Of a stretch of 64,000 nucleotides of DNA, positions 49,331 to 59,031 are shown in pieces (the first letter of the stretch is position 1; every line of letters begins with the position of its first letter). The notes under the pieces were generated by a model, which saw only the letters and a program-made list of their open reading frames with translations, was not told the DNA's origin and did not search any database. The stretch is from Rhodococcus sp. BP22 (GTDB lineage Bacteria; Actinomycetota; Actinomycetes; Mycobacteriales; Mycobacteriaceae), in NCBI RefSeq assembly GCF_014281965.1, contig NZ_JACFTB010000001.1, positions 496,001 to 560,000 on the forward strand, given 5' to 3'. The position numbers and the translations under genes were made by a program.

Positions 49331-51661
49331 TTAGGACTTCTCCAGATAGTCGATGCGGTCCGATCGCCACGCGGATTTCATCATCGACGCGACGCCAGGA
49401 TGATCCGCCATCGTCGGATCCGACTCGAACAGCGCCCTCGCGCAGGCATGCGCGTCGGCGATCACGTCTTCGTCGTCGATGAGTGAGAGCAGGCGAAGGC
49501 TGGTCACGGTCCCCGATTGTGCTGCGCCGAGCACATCGCCCTCACGGCGCGTAGTCAGATCGAGCTTGGCCAACTCGAATCCATCATTGGTCGCAGCCAC
49601 CGCCGTCAAACGCGAGAACGAAGCACCCATCGGACTGAGTTGGCTGATCATGATGCACAGACCCTGGTGACCGCCTCGGCCGATGCGACCCCGTAGCTGA
49701 TGTAACTGGCTGATTCCGAACCGATCTGCGTCGACGATCACCATGACCGTGGCATTCGGCACGTCGACGCCGACCTCGACCACAGTCGTGCACACCAACA
49801 CATCGATCTCGCCTGCCGTGAAGTCCTGCATCGAGGCGTCCTTCTCCTCCGCGGGCATCCGGCCGTGCAGCATCCCGACACGGAGATCGGCGAACGGGCC
49901 ACCGGTGAGCATGTCGTACATCTCGAGCGCAGATTTGGTCTCGGGCAGTGCGCGATCGTCGTCGTGACCGGCTGCACGTGTTCGCGGACGCTTCCCAGCA
50001 CCCTCCGCGTCGTCGTCACCGATTCGAGAACAGACGACGTACGCCTGCCTGCCCGCGCCGACTTCCTCACGAATGCGTTCCCACGCACGATCGACCCAAG
50101 TCGGTTTCTGCGTTGCCGGAACCACGCTGGTCTTGATCGGTGCGCGTCCGCGCGGGAGCTCGGCCAGAACGGACGTCTCGAGATCACCCAGTGAGGCCAT
50201 GGCAATGGTCCGCGGAATCGGCGTTGCCGTCATCACGAGCAGGTGTGGACTTCTGTTGTTACGCGCCTTGGACCTGAGTGCATCCCGCTGTTCGACACCG
50301 AACCTGTGCTGTTCGTCGATGACGACCATGCCGAGGTCCATGAACTCGACTCGATCTTGGATGAGCGCGTGCGTCCCGATCACGATTCCGGCGTCTCCGG
50401 TAATTGCATCCAGCAGCGCTGTCCGCTTGGCCGCCGTCGACATGGAACCGGTCAGCAGGGCAACCTTGGTGGCGAGCTCGTGGGATCCGAGTTCGCCGGC
50501 GGCCGCCAGAGAACCCAGCATCGCCGAGATGGATCGTGCGTGCTGCGACGCCAAGACCTCGGTAGGGGCCAACAAGGCACATTGATGACCTGAATCGATC
50601 ACCTGCAGCATGGCCCGTAGGGCAACCACGGTCTTACCCGATCCCACTTCACCCTGTAGCAATCGCGACATCGGATGTCCCTGCGACAAGTCAGCAGAGA
50701 TTTCCGCCGCGACCGTCAACTGCCCTGCTGTCAACGTGAACGGAAGCCGACGCTCGAACTCCGCCGCAATCCCGTCCACACGTGGCGCACATTCGGGCGC
50801 AATTCTGCTCGACGCATCCTGTCTGCGCGCTGCCAAAACGAGCTGCACTGCAAGTGCTTCATCGAACTTCAGACGCGCACGGGCCTGGTCCTTTTCTTCT
50901 GCTGACTCCGGAAAGTGGATCCAACGCAGTGCGGTGTCGAGGTCCACCAGACCCCGCTCCGAACGCACCTCCGGCGGAAGTGGGTCCTCGACGGTGTCCA
51001 ACTGGTCGAGAACTTGACGGACGCAGCGCATGAACGTCCAACTCTCCACGTCCTTCGCCGCGGGATAAATCGGGACGAATGTGCGCTCGAACACCGACAT
51101 GTCGACACTGCCGGACGAATCCAGCGAGCCACGCGCCAAACCTGCCAACGATCCACCACCCACGACCCGACCCTCGGTAAGCACCGCACCGTCATCCTCG
51201 TCCCCGCCGAGAATCACGTAACTCGGATGGGTCAGATTCCATCGCCTGCCGAAATACTTGACCTTGCCCGAGAACATTCCGCGTCTACCCGGGGTCAGAA
51301 CATGCTTGAGCTTGTGGGGGCTGAAGAACGTCGCATCGATCTGCTGGTCTTCCGCGGCGAGAGAGACGGCAAGAAACTGCCCTTTGCGCGCCTTCATCGT
51401 TCGCAACGTTGCCGATGCGATCGTCGCGACGATGGTGATGTGCTCGCCCTCCGGCGGTTCCTTTTCGCTCAGTTCGGCGCCCTGCGTCATGTAACGGTGT
51501 GGGTAGTACCGCAAGAGATCCTCGACGGTCTCGAGCGCGAACAATTCCGCCAAGGGCCCAGCTACCTTGTCGCCGAGGACCCCGTCGAGCCGATCCGAGA
51601 GTGCCACCATCTCGATTGTCGTCCTTACCTTCTCGATCCGGTTCTCGTGCGAAGTTCTCAT
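49331..51661 (-). CDS. recG: ATP-dependent DNA helicase RecG
   Basis: Reverses stalled forks and moves Holliday junctions. The 776-residue protein has an N-terminal wedge domain (YYPHRYMTQGAELSEKEPPEGEHITIVATI), SF2 helicase motifs GEVGSGKTVVAL, DEQHRFGVEQR, VMTATPIPRT, STTVVEVGVDVPNATVMVIVDADRFGISQLHQLRGRIGRG, and a C-terminal region ending RIDYLEKS. The ATG at 51659-51661 overlaps the stop of the DAK2 gene (ATGA); a second ATG at 51608-51610 (MVALSDRL) aligns better with the mycobacterial start and may be the true one. Confidence 0.94.
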   Translation of the reverse strand: MRTSHENRIEKVRTTIEMVALSDRLDGVLGDKVAGPLAELFALETVEDLLRYYPHRYMTQGAELSEKEPPEGEHITIVATIASATLRTMKARKGQFLAVSLAAEDQQIDATFFSPHKLKHVLTPGRRGMFSGKVKYFGRRWNLTHPSYVILGGDEDDGAVLTEGRVVGGGSLAGLARGSLDSSGSVDMSVFERTFVPIYPAAKDVESWTFMRCVRQVLDQLDTVEDPLPPEVRSERGLVDLDTALRWIHFPESAEEKDQARARLKFDEALAVQLVLAARRQDASSRIAPECAPRVDGIAAEFERRLPFTLTAGQLTVAAEISADLSQGHPMSRLLQGEVGSGKTVVALRAMLQVIDSGHQCALLAPTEVLASQHARSISAMLGSLAAAGELGSHELATKVALLTGSMSTAAKRTALLDAITGDAGIVIGTHALIQDRVEFMDLGMVVIDEQHRFGVEQRDALRSKARNNRSPHLLVMTATPIPRTIAMASLGDLETSVLAELPRGRAPIKTSVVPATQKPTWVDRAWERIREEVGAGRQAYVVCSRIGDDDAEGAGKRPRTRAAGHDDDRALPETKSALEMYDMLTGGPFADLRVGMLHGRMPAEEKDASMQDFTAGEIDVLVCTTVVEVGVDVPNATVMVIVDADRFGISQLHQLRGRIGRGGHQGLCIMISQLSPMGASFSRLTAVAATNDGFELAKLDLTTRREGDVLGAAQSGTVTSLRLLSLIDDEDVIADAHACARALFESDPTMADHPGVASMMKSAWRSDRIDYLEKS

Positions 51662-53358
51662 TCCACGCCGAGTTGAGCCATGTCTCCTGGCTGCCCTCCG
51701 CGATAGGTGACGAACTCCACGACGGGATGATGCTCGCCGACGTACTCGGCCAACCGCTGACCGAATTCGTCGTCTGCGGGCTCCCCCAACAGCATGGTCA
51801 CCATCTCACCACCCGCCGACAATAATTGATCGAGCAGGTTACATCCGGCCGTGATCGCGTCGGACCCGATAACCACCACTTCCCGCCCGACCAAACCGAG
51901 GCCGTCACCGGGTTCACATGTCCCGACCCACGTCAGGGCGCGCCCCTCGGCGATTCGGACCGAAGCCCACCGGGTCCCGGCCGCCGCTTCGGACATCGTG
52001 AATGCGTCGTCCACTCCTTCTTTGGTCGGGTCGTGGACAGCGAGTGCCGCCAGGCCTTGAACCATCGACGACGACGGAAGCATCAAGACGTCCTTGCCCG
52101 CGTTGCGTGAAGCGACGCTGACGGCCACCAACTCCTGGGCGGACAATGCCCCGTTCGGCAGGACGAGGACCTCCGTGTGCCTGGATCCGACGATCGCTGC
52201 GCACAGCTGTGTGGGTCCTATCTCTGTTGTGTCGCAACGAAGTACGTGTGCGCCCTCGGCGAGGTACAGCTGCTCGGCACCCTCACCTGCCACCACCGCC
52301 AATATCTCTCGACCGAAAACTTCCCCGCCGTCGTCCGGAGTCGAAGCCGCCGTGTCACAGCCCTCCCCTGCGCCGAAGGCTGCAATGCGCACACCATGTA
52401 TCCGCCCGGCGCCTATGCCTATGTCGACGGCCAGACCAGCATTTGCCGTGTGAACATGAGCGGACCACGAACCGTTGCCGTCACCGGCGACGACCACCGA
52501 ATCACCGATCTCTGTCAGCGCTCGCCGCAACTCGATCGCAGCGGCATCGTCGATATCGGAAAGCTGATAGAGAACCTCGTATCCGACGATCGCCTCTCCT
52601 ACCTGCACCGAATCGAGGCGATTGTTCGATCTCGGCATCACGGCGCGACTGGTCTCGGTCGTCACTTGCCGGTGGTAGCGCTGTCTCGGCGGCGGCTCGC
52701 TTCCGGTCACGACACCACAGAGCGCGTCGAGCATCACGAGAAGACCGAGTGCGCCTGCATCGACGACTCCTGCTGCTCGAAGAGCCGGCAGTTGGTGACG
52801 CGTGCGGTCGAGTGCCACGGCAGCCGATTCGGCTGCGCAGCGCGCCACTGCTGCGATATCGCACGGCTGATCGAGGCTCGCGACCGCGCGTGCCGAACTG
52901 CCCAGCACGCTGACGATCGTCCCGTCCACCGGAACGCTCACGACGTCGACGACAAGGTCGGCCGCCCGAACCAGTGCACGGGCGAGCGCGTCTCCATCGA
53001 ACTCACCGTCGGCCGCAACCTCTGCAACGGCACGCAGCAATTGAGACACGATCACCCCGGAATTGCCCCGCGCACCGGCTATGGAGCCTTGTGCCAGCGC
53101 TGCCGCAACGGCAGCGATATCGGCGTCCGCACCTGCCTTGCGCATCGACTCCACCGCTGCACGAATGGTGAACACGAGATTGGTGCCGGTATCGGAGTCC
53201 GCGATCGGGAAGACATTCAGTTCGTTGATCTCGTCGCACCGCGCAGTGAGGCCGTCGACACATCTATAGGCCCACAGCCGAATCTCCTCCACCCCGATAG
53301 AGGACATGGGACTGCCGACGGCCCTGGACTTCTCGCCGTGCTCGACCACGTCCACCAC
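51658..53358 (-). CDS. DAK2-domain protein, FakA-like fatty acid kinase candidate
   Basis: A 566-residue DAK2 protein like the ATP-binding subunit FakA of fatty acid kinases. The ATP-binding motif NELNVFPIADSDTGTNL and the GSIAGARGNSGVIVSQ segment lie in the N-terminal DAK2 domain; a DegV-associated central region and C-terminal domain follow (GANLLD-type segments). No FakB (DegV) partner lies nearby. Rv2974c in mycobacteria occupies the same position beside recG. The start codon is a GTG or ATG at 53356-53358. Confidence 0.85.
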   Translation of the reverse strand: MVDVVEHGEKSRAVGSPMSSIGVEEIRLWAYRCVDGLTARCDEINELNVFPIADSDTGTNLVFTIRAAVESMRKAGADADIAAVAAALAQGSIAGARGNSGVIVSQLLRAVAEVAADGEFDGDALARALVRAADLVVDVVSVPVDGTIVSVLGSSARAVASLDQPCDIAAVARCAAESAAVALDRTRHQLPALRAAGVVDAGALGLLVMLDALCGVVTGSEPPPRQRYHRQVTTETSRAVMPRSNNRLDSVQVGEAIVGYEVLYQLSDIDDAAAIELRRALTEIGDSVVVAGDGNGSWSAHVHTANAGLAVDIGIGAGRIHGVRIAAFGAGEGCDTAASTPDDGGEVFGREILAVVAGEGAEQLYLAEGAHVLRCDTTEIGPTQLCAAIVGSRHTEVLVLPNGALSAQELVAVSVASRNAGKDVLMLPSSSMVQGLAALAVHDPTKEGVDDAFTMSEAAAGTRWASVRIAEGRALTWVGTCEPGDGLGLVGREVVVIGSDAITAGCNLLDQLLSAGGEMVTMLLGEPADDEFGQRLAEYVGEHHPVVEFVTYRGGQPGDMAQLGVE

Positions 53359-53522
53359 CCGTTCGCCCCCAGTTCATGCTGAAAGAACCGACATTCATGT
53401 GGCTGAGCCATCGACGTTCCAGGACCCAGCTTCTTTCGACGAGTCAGCCTAGACTCGAGCTCCTGCAAGCACAGGTCGGCACTCTGCCGAGCGTCTCCTA
53501 CGACGTGGCGTCTGGACGCGGT

Positions 53523-53552
53523 TTGGTTAATTCCCGCTACGCCCGCTATTCT
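53523..53552 (+). promoter_or_regulatory. Candidate rpmB promoter
   Basis: A TTGGTT (-35-like, 53523-53528) and a TATTCT (-10-like, 53547-53552) are separated by 18 bases, in the divergent 295-base region before rpmB. The transcript would have a leader of about 95 bases. The rest of 53359-53653 holds no gene that could be supported. Confidence 0.35.
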
Positions 53553-53653
53553 TGCAGGGTTGCCCGGTGTGGTTCGGCGTACTGTCTGCTGAAGCTATTC
53601 GGAGCAACCGCCCGCACGTTAATGATCAATCATCTATCAAGGAGTTCGCGACT

Positions 53654-53845
53654 ATGGCTGCCGTCTGCGACGTATGCGCCAAAGGGCCCGGCTTCGGTAA
53701 GTCGGTCTCGCACTCGCACCGACGGACCAACCGTCGTTGGAACCCGAACATCCAGACCGTTCATGCTCAGGTTGCCCCCGGCAACAACAAGCGCATGAAT
53801 GTCTGCACGTCCTGCATCAAGGCAGGCAAGGTGGTTCGGGGCTGA
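53654..53845 (+). CDS. rpmB: 50S ribosomal protein L28
   Basis: A 63-residue L28 ([50 protein letters not shown]). Two CxxC motifs, CDVC and CTSC, mark the zinc-binding C+ form. The ATG at 53654 has AGGAG ten bases upstream. It runs in the opposite direction to the DAK2 gene and is followed by a strong terminator. Confidence 0.96.
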   Translation: MAAVCDVCAKGPGFGKSVSHSHRRTNRRWNPNIQTVHAQVAPGNNKRMNVCTSCIKAGKVVRG

Positions 53846-53864
53846 CTTTCGCCCACGAGACTCG

Positions 53865-53909
53865 ACTATGGCCTCACTGCTCTCGGAGCAGTGAGGCCAT
53901 AGTTGTCTT
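53865..53909 (+). terminator. Strong intrinsic terminator after rpmB
   Basis: A perfect 18-base stem (53865-53882 with 53886-53903, loop TCG) lies 20 bases after the rpmB stop, followed by a T-containing tract (TGTCTT). It separates rpmB from the enoyl-CoA hydratase gene. Confidence 0.85.
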
Positions 53910-53993
53910 GCAAGCCACAGCAGTTCGGCAAGAATGCCCTCGCGATCGTCCCTCGTCGTCAGGGCACCGTCGATGCCGACCGATGCGGCCGGA

Positions 53994-54005
53994 TACAGTG
54001 CGATT
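53994..54005 (+). promoter_or_regulatory. Candidate leaderless promoter of the enoyl-CoA hydratase gene
   Basis: TACAGT at 53994-53999 is a good -10 and is followed by six bases and then the GTG at 54006, so transcription would start at the first base of the start codon. This is the usual arrangement of leaderless mRNAs in actinobacteria and explains why no ribosome binding site precedes the GTG. Confidence 0.4.
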
Positions 54006-54794
54006 GTGACGAACTTCGAAAGCACGAATCATGTCGAACTGGTTGACGGGGTCCTGAAGATCATCGTGTCGACCGATGCCGCGGGCACCTCGCTGAGCGG
54101 CGATGCCGTGACGGAAGGGGCTGCGGCACTTCGGTCGGTGAACGCAGGCGACCTCCGCGTCGGATGCGTTCTTCTCGTCGGTACCGGTGCCAATTTCTGC
54201 GCGGGCGGCAACGTGCGAGCCTTCGCTTCAGCGGACGATCGCGGAAGTTACGTCCGCGCCGTAGCCGACGGCTTCCATGCCTTCGTCCTGGAACTGGCGG
54301 CCACGACCGTTCCCGTCGTCGCCGGTGTGCATGGATGGGCAGCAGGTGCCGGGATGAGCTTGGTATGTCACGCCGATGTCGCCATCGGCGGGCGGGCAAC
54401 CAAGATGCGTCCGGCTTACCCAGGAATCGGCTTCACCCCGGATGGCGGGATGACCTGGACTTTGCCGCGCATCGTGGGCTCGGTCAGAGCACGTGACATT
54501 CTCCTGAACGACTCGATCCTCAACGGCGAAGAAGCCGTGCGACTCGGATTACTGAGCCGGCTCGTCGGCGACGACATCATCGTGGGCGAGGCCGAGCGGT
54601 TGGCTCGAGCGTTCGCCGCCGGACCGACGTCGGCTTACCGCGGCGCAAAAGAGTTGCTGGCGCACTCGGAGCACCGGACTCTGGCCGAGCAATTAGAGGC
54701 AGAGGCCGTGTCGATCTCCGCGGCAGCGGTAGGACCCACGGGCCGCGAGGGTGTCGATGCTTTCGTCGAGAAGCGTCGACCTGATTTTTCCTGA
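54006..54794 (+). CDS. Enoyl-CoA hydratase/isomerase family protein
   Basis: A 262-residue crotonase-fold protein. It shows LLVGTGANFCAGGNV (oxyanion hole), VHGWAAGAGMSLVCHADVAIG, FTPDGGMTWTLPRIVG and EAVRLGLLSRLV, all typical of the family. In family members two glutamates act in catalysis; here the corresponding positions read A and D (YPGIGFTPDGG), so the activity may be isomerase or dehydrogenase-like. The GTG at 54006 is preferred over an ATG at 53973, which would also give an AGGG signal. It is convergent with ung with only 11 bases between stops. Confidence 0.84.
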   Translation: MTNFESTNHVELVDGVLKIIVSTDAAGTSLSGDAVTEGAAALRSVNAGDLRVGCVLLVGTGANFCAGGNVRAFASADDRGSYVRAVADGFHAFVLELAATTVPVVAGVHGWAAGAGMSLVCHADVAIGGRATKMRPAYPGIGFTPDGGMTWTLPRIVGSVRARDILLNDSILNGEEAVRLGLLSRLVGDDIIVGEAERLARAFAAGPTSAYRGAKELLAHSEHRTLAEQLEAEAVSISAAAVGPTGREGVDAFVEKRRPDFS

Positions 54795-54805
54795 CTCGCG
54801 CACAG

Positions 54806-55498
54806 TCAGGGAAGCCGCCAGTCGATAGGCTCGTATCCGCCGGCGATCAGTAGCTCATTGGTGCGACTGAACGGCTTGGTGCCGAAGAAGCCTCGCGACG
54901 CCGACAACGGCGACGGATGCACGGACTCGATGATGGGAGTGAGTCCCAGCATGGGTTTGAGTGTTGCCGCGTCGCGACCCCACAAGATGGCGACGAGTCC
55001 CGACGGCCTTTCTGCTTCCTCGCGCTCTACGAGCGCTCGAATCGCTTGCTCGGTCACCGCTTCCCACCCCTTCTTGCGGTGCGACGCGGCGACCCCTGGT
55101 TCGACGGTGAGGACCCTGTTGAGGAGGAGAACTCCTTGGTCGGCCCACGGGGTCAGGTCTCCACTCGATGGCGTGGGAAATCCGAGATCGTTCGAATACT
55201 CCTTGAAGATGTTGGCGAGGCTTCGAGGGACCGGGCGAACGTCGGGAGCAACCGAGAAGCTCAGTCCGACAGCGTGGCCGGGTGTCGGGTACGGATCCTG
55301 GCCGACGACGAGAACACGGACATTGGCGAACGGCCGTGCGAATGCGCGCAGCACGTTCTCACCGGACGGTAAATAGGTGCGTCCCTCGGCGATTTCGTCT
55401 CGAAGGAAGTCCCCCATTGCCGAGATACGGTCCTCCACGGGTGCAAGTGCTGTAGCCCAACCGCTTTCGACGATATCGGCGAGTGGCCTACCGTTCAT
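54806..55498 (-). CDS. ung: Uracil-DNA glycosylase
   Basis: Removes uracil from DNA. The 230-residue family 1 enzyme has the water-activating motif [19 protein letters not shown] and the [13 protein letters not shown] motif with the catalytic His. Length and order agree with mycobacterial Ung (Rv2976c). The ATG at 55496-55498 overlaps the gamma-carbonic anhydrase stop (ATGA), so the two are coupled. Confidence 0.95.
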   Translation of the reverse strand: MNGRPLADIVESGWATALAPVEDRISAMGDFLRDEIAEGRTYLPSGENVLRAFARPFANVRVLVVGQDPYPTPGHAVGLSFSVAPDVRPVPRSLANIFKEYSNDLGFPTPSSGDLTPWADQGVLLLNRVLTVEPGVAASHRKKGWEAVTEQAIRALVEREEAERPSGLVAILWGRDAATLKPMLGLTPIIESVHPSPLSASRGFFGTKPFSRTNELLIAGGYEPIDWRLP

Positions 55499-56019
55499 AC
55501 GTCCAACCGCCGAAGCGAGTCACGGTAGTAGGTGGCATTCGCAGCGTACATTTTCACGTTCATGTCGAGGTGACCGAGCGGAACCTCGTATCCCTCGCGG
55601 ACTTTCGCGGGTACCCCCAGAGCCATGCTTCGCTCTGGAACTACGAATCCGAACGGAACCACTGCGCCGGCGCCGACGATCGAACCGGCACCGATCGTCG
55701 AGTCGTTGAGGACCACCGAACCGGAAGCGATCAGGCAATCGTCACCGATGATTGCGCCTTCCACATGAGCGTTGTGTCCGAGCACACAGTTCGATCCGAT
55801 AACGGTCGGGTGGATCGGCGTGCAGTGCACGACCGTTCCGTCCTGCACATTGGTATATGCGCCGACCGAAATCGTTCCGTAGTCACCGCGAAGGACTGCT
55901 CCCGGCCAGAGAGACGAGCCTGCGGCCAGTGTCACAGCTCCGATGACAACAGCGTCAGGATGCACGTAGGCGTCGGGATGTATCTGCGGTTCACGGTCGC
56001 CGAGCGCGTAGATTGCCAT
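55495..56019 (-). CDS. Gamma-class carbonic anhydrase-like hexapeptide protein
   Basis: A 174-residue left-handed beta-helix protein of the gamma-carbonic anhydrase family. Zinc-binding histidines lie in VHCTPIHPT and LGHNAHVEG, and repeated hexapeptides ([22 protein letters not shown]) form the helix. Carbonic anhydrase activity is possible but not proven for this group, whose members include the paaY-like acyltransferases. The ATG at 56017-56019 starts [19 protein letters not shown]. It lies between thiL and ung, and overlaps ung. Confidence 0.88.
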   Translation of the reverse strand: MAIYALGDREPQIHPDAYVHPDAVVIGAVTLAAGSSLWPGAVLRGDYGTISVGAYTNVQDGTVVHCTPIHPTVIGSNCVLGHNAHVEGAIIGDDCLIASGSVVLNDSTIGAGSIVGAGAVVPFGFVVPERSMALGVPAKVREGYEVPLGHLDMNVKMYAANATYYRDSLRRLDV

Positions 56020-56095
56020 GTCCTGCAACTTACATGTCGTCGAACTTGGCCGACCTGGGTGAAGGCGCCGACGGTGGCGGGAGTCGACTCGACTG

Positions 56096-57070
56096 TCAGG
56101 TCGAGAAACTCGACCACCCGTTCCCGCCCGAGAACTTCCGACCGTCGACGGTGACCCCGGCACCCTCGCGGACCCAACCGATCCGAATCCACCCGTCGGG
56201 GAGCGAGGCATCCGCCGGGAAGGTGCCTGCGAACGAGTGATCTTCGCCTCCGGTGAGAGCCCAGTCGAGCGCGGACGAACCGAGATCGTGTGCGGCGTCG
56301 ACAATCTCCTCGTCCAGGGTGATCGATTCGCTGTGGATATCGATGGCGACCGAGGATGCGCGGGCGATATGGCCGAGATCGGCGAGCAACCCGTCGGACA
56401 CATCGGTCAAAGATGTCGCACCACTGACCGCGGCGGAGATCCCCTGAAGATAGTCGGGTTGCGGAGCGCGATGGAATTCCACGAGGCTGCGATGCCGCGC
56501 CGATCCCGCGAGAAGCACAGCGAGACCGCCTGCCGACCACCCCAACCGTCCGCTGACGGCAACGACGTCGCCCGGTTCCGCCCCGGACTGCAGAATCGGC
56601 GATCTGCCGCCGAGGTCACCGAGCGCCGTGATCGAAATCACCAAGCTGTCACTCTGCACGAGGTCACCACCGACGATTCCGGCGCCTGCTCGGCTCGCCT
56701 CCCGCCACAGCCCTTCGGTCACGCCATCTGTGACGTCGATGGACGTGTCGGCCGGACACCCCAGAGCAACAAGAAATCCGGTGCACCGCGCTCCCATCGC
56801 AGCGATGTCCGCACCGTTCTGTGCGATTGCCTTCCGACCGATATCGATCGGGCTGGACCAGTCCAGACGAAAGTGCCTGCCCTGCACCAACATATCCGTG
56901 GTCACGACGACCCTGCCGTCCGGTGCGGCGACAACGGCAGCGTCGTCGCCCGGACCCAGGATCGAGTCGGTGGTCTGCACGCGCCCGCGAGTGGCGCGGT
57001 CGATAACCGCGAATTCGCCGATCTCCGCAACGGTTCGCTTCCGGACTTCGACACGATCTTCGTCGTCGAT
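56096..57070 (-). CDS. thiL: Thiamine-monophosphate kinase (probable non-canonical ATC start)
   Basis: Phosphorylates thiamine monophosphate to the active diphosphate. The protein has GPGDDAAVV, DMLVQGRHFRLDWSSP, GGDLVQSDSLVISITALGDL, VSDGLLADLGHIARAS and GGEDHSFAGTF. The first ordinary in-frame start is GTG at 56978-56980, but it cuts off the conserved GEFAVIDRATRGR seen in homologues. Upstream to the next stop there is no in-frame ATG, GTG or TTG. A perfect AGGAGG (57077-57082) lies six bases before an ATC at 57068-57070, giving 324 residues, close to the family length. The alternative is the GTG start, giving 294 residues. Confidence 0.9.
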   Translation of the reverse strand: MDDEDRVEVRKRTVAEIGEFAVIDRATRGRVQTTDSILGPGDDAAVVAAPDGRVVVTTDMLVQGRHFRLDWSSPIDIGRKAIAQNGADIAAMGARCTGFLVALGCPADTSIDVTDGVTEGLWREASRAGAGIVGGDLVQSDSLVISITALGDLGGRSPILQSGAEPGDVVAVSGRLGWSAGGLAVLLAGSARHRSLVEFHRAPQPDYLQGISAAVSGATSLTDVSDGLLADLGHIARASSVAIDIHSESITLDEEIVDAAHDLGSSALDWALTGGEDHSFAGTFPADASLPDGWIRIGWVREGAGVTVDGRKFSGGNGWSSFST

Positions 57071-57269
57071 GATCTTCCTCCTACGAATCTGTTGCGGCAG
57101 GCTTGCCGCCGACCTCTGCGGTACCTTTCAGCTGCGGCCGAGCAGAGGCCTGATTACTTTCGACGCGCGCAAGAAACCACCGCGACACTACCTCGGTATC
57201 ACGGTGGCGGATTTAGGACCGGCCGATCACCCGTAGGCTGAGCTGTCGAATGTCCGACAACGACTCCTG

Positions 57270-57863
57270 ATGACACCGAGGACGATGAATACCGACGATC
57301 ACGCGCCCGAATCCACCCCCGAGCCCGACAAACGCCATCCCGCGGTAGTCGCGACCGCGATCGCACTTCCCGTTGCCGTATTGGTCGGGTTCATCGTGGC
57401 TGCGGTATCGATATCCGGAACCTCGACGCGGGCACCCGAGGCCCTTGGTCCGGTCGACGCTCCTGCTGCAGTCAGTGCCGACTGCAGCGCACTCGTCGAT
57501 GCCTTACCAGCATCACTCGGCGACTATGAGACCGTCGAACTCGCCGATCCGGCACCGCCGGCAACCCGAGCATGGGCGCTCGACGACGACACATCCGAGC
57601 CCGTGGTCTTGCGGTGCGGCCTGAACCGCCCCGACGGATTCGATGTCGCAGCGCCTTTACAGGTGATCAACGGAGTTCAGTGGTTCGAAGTCTCCGGCGC
57701 CGACTCGGGCATCGAGGCGAGTACATGGTTCGCAGTAGATCGCCCGGTGTACGTGGCGCTGACCGTGCCGAACGGGTCCGGACCCACGCCGCTGCAAGAT
57801 GCCTCGACTGCGATTTCGAACTCACTCGCGCAGACACCTCTCGATCCGGCCCCACTCCGGTAG
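57270..57863 (+). CDS. DUF3515 membrane-anchored protein (Rv2980-like)
   Basis: A 197-residue protein of the DUF3515 family. One membrane segment at about residues 24-48 (AVVATAIALPVAVLVGFIVAAVSI) is followed by an external domain of about 145 residues that carries two cysteines (SADCSALVD and VLRCGLNRP), likely forming a disulfide. Family function is unknown. An ATG at 57285 has GAGG four bases upstream and may be the true start. The order thiL, DUF3515, ddl agrees with the mycobacterial Rv2977c-Rv2981c stretch. Confidence 0.8.
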   Translation: MTPRTMNTDDHAPESTPEPDKRHPAVVATAIALPVAVLVGFIVAAVSISGTSTRAPEALGPVDAPAAVSADCSALVDALPASLGDYETVELADPAPPATRAWALDDDTSEPVVLRCGLNRPDGFDVAAPLQVINGVQWFEVSGADSGIEASTWFAVDRPVYVALTVPNGSGPTPLQDASTAISNSLAQTPLDPAPLR

Positions 57864-57872
57864 GTAACCGAC

Positions 57873-58979
57873 TTATCTCAACCCGGTGCCGCGCGCGAGT
57901 GCGGTCTGGATGAGGGTGTCGATCAACGTTCCGTACTCGACGCCGGTCGCATTCCACATCTTCGGGAACATCGAAATCGAGGTGAATCCCGGCATGGTGT
58001 TGATCTCGTTGATCACCGGTCCGTCATCTGTGACGAAGAAGTCGACGCGAGCCAGACCTTGGCAGTCCAAGGCACGGAATGCGTCGACTGCCGCAGCGCG
58101 GATGGATGCACTGATGTCCTCGGTCAGAAGTGCCGGAACGTCGAATTCACACACGTTGTCCAGGTATTTGCTGTCGAAGTCGTAGAACGTGTGATCGTCG
58201 GCTAGGGCGTCGGGCATTCTGATCTCCGCCACGACGCTTGCTCGGATGGATCCATCCGGAAACTCGAGGACTCCGCACTCGACTTCACGTCCGTGAATTG
58301 CCGCTTCCACGATCACCTTCGGATCATGTCGGCGGGCCTCTGCCACCGCAGCCGGAAGCTGGTCCCATGCGACGATTCTCGTGATACCGATCGACGATCC
58401 CCCACGCGCCGGCTTGACGAACGCAGGAAGGCCCAGCGACTCCTGTTGGTCGACCGTCAGTGCGTCGGCGCCTCGCCTGAGTACGATCTGCTTGCCGACC
58501 GGCAGCCCCTCCGCTGCCAGTAGCTTCTTGGTGAACTCCTTGTCCATGCCTGCGGCGCTGGCGAATACTCCGGGCCCGACGTAGGGAATGGTCGCGAGTT
58601 CGAGGAGTCCCTGTAGCGTGCCGTCCTCGCCGTACGGGCCGTGCAGAATGGGAAACACGACGTCCACCGACGCCAAAATCTTTCCTGCGTCCTCTTCACC
58701 CAGACCGATGATGGCGCCGCGCCGGGTTGGGTCCGCTGTCAACGCCAGAGCCGTACCGTTCTTGTCCACCGACGGCAGGGACCGTCCGTGGATGGCAAGT
58801 TCGTCGACGTCGGTGGCACCGAGAACCCATGCACCATCGGTGGTGATACCGATGGGAATCACGTCGTATCGTTCACGGTCGATGTTGTCGAGCACGCTAC
58901 CTGCGGATACGCAGGAAACGGCGTGCTCGTTGCTCCGACCACCGAAGATCAGGGCGACTCTGGTACGAGGATTGCTCAC
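57873..58979 (-). CDS. ddl: D-alanine--D-alanine ligase
   Basis: Makes D-Ala-D-Ala for peptidoglycan stem peptides and is the target of D-cycloserine. The 368-residue ATP-grasp enzyme shows [92 protein letters not shown]. The start is a GTG at 58977-58979. It follows gpsA on the same strand. Confidence 0.96.
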   Translation of the reverse strand: MSNPRTRVALIFGGRSNEHAVSCVSAGSVLDNIDRERYDVIPIGITTDGAWVLGATDVDELAIHGRSLPSVDKNGTALALTADPTRRGAIIGLGEEDAGKILASVDVVFPILHGPYGEDGTLQGLLELATIPYVGPGVFASAAGMDKEFTKKLLAAEGLPVGKQIVLRRGADALTVDQQESLGLPAFVKPARGGSSIGITRIVAWDQLPAAVAEARRHDPKVIVEAAIHGREVECGVLEFPDGSIRASVVAEIRMPDALADDHTFYDFDSKYLDNVCEFDVPALLTEDISASIRAAAVDAFRALDCQGLARVDFFVTDDGPVINEINTMPGFTSISMFPKMWNATGVEYGTLIDTLIQTALARGTGLR

Positions 58980-59031
58980 GGCGAAACCGTACCGTCACCC
59001 CGAAGAGGGGCCTCGACGTGGCCCGTCGACG

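Noticed and set aside
47498-49486. A 662-codon open frame on the plus strand inside pyc
   Set aside because: It is antisense to the fully conserved pyruvate carboxylase and its translation is rich in Arg, His and Gln with no recognisable motif, as expected from GC-rich codon bias.
52177-53382. A 401-codon plus-strand frame over the DAK2 gene
   Set aside because: Antisense to a conserved kinase-like gene; the translation shows no domain or sensible composition.
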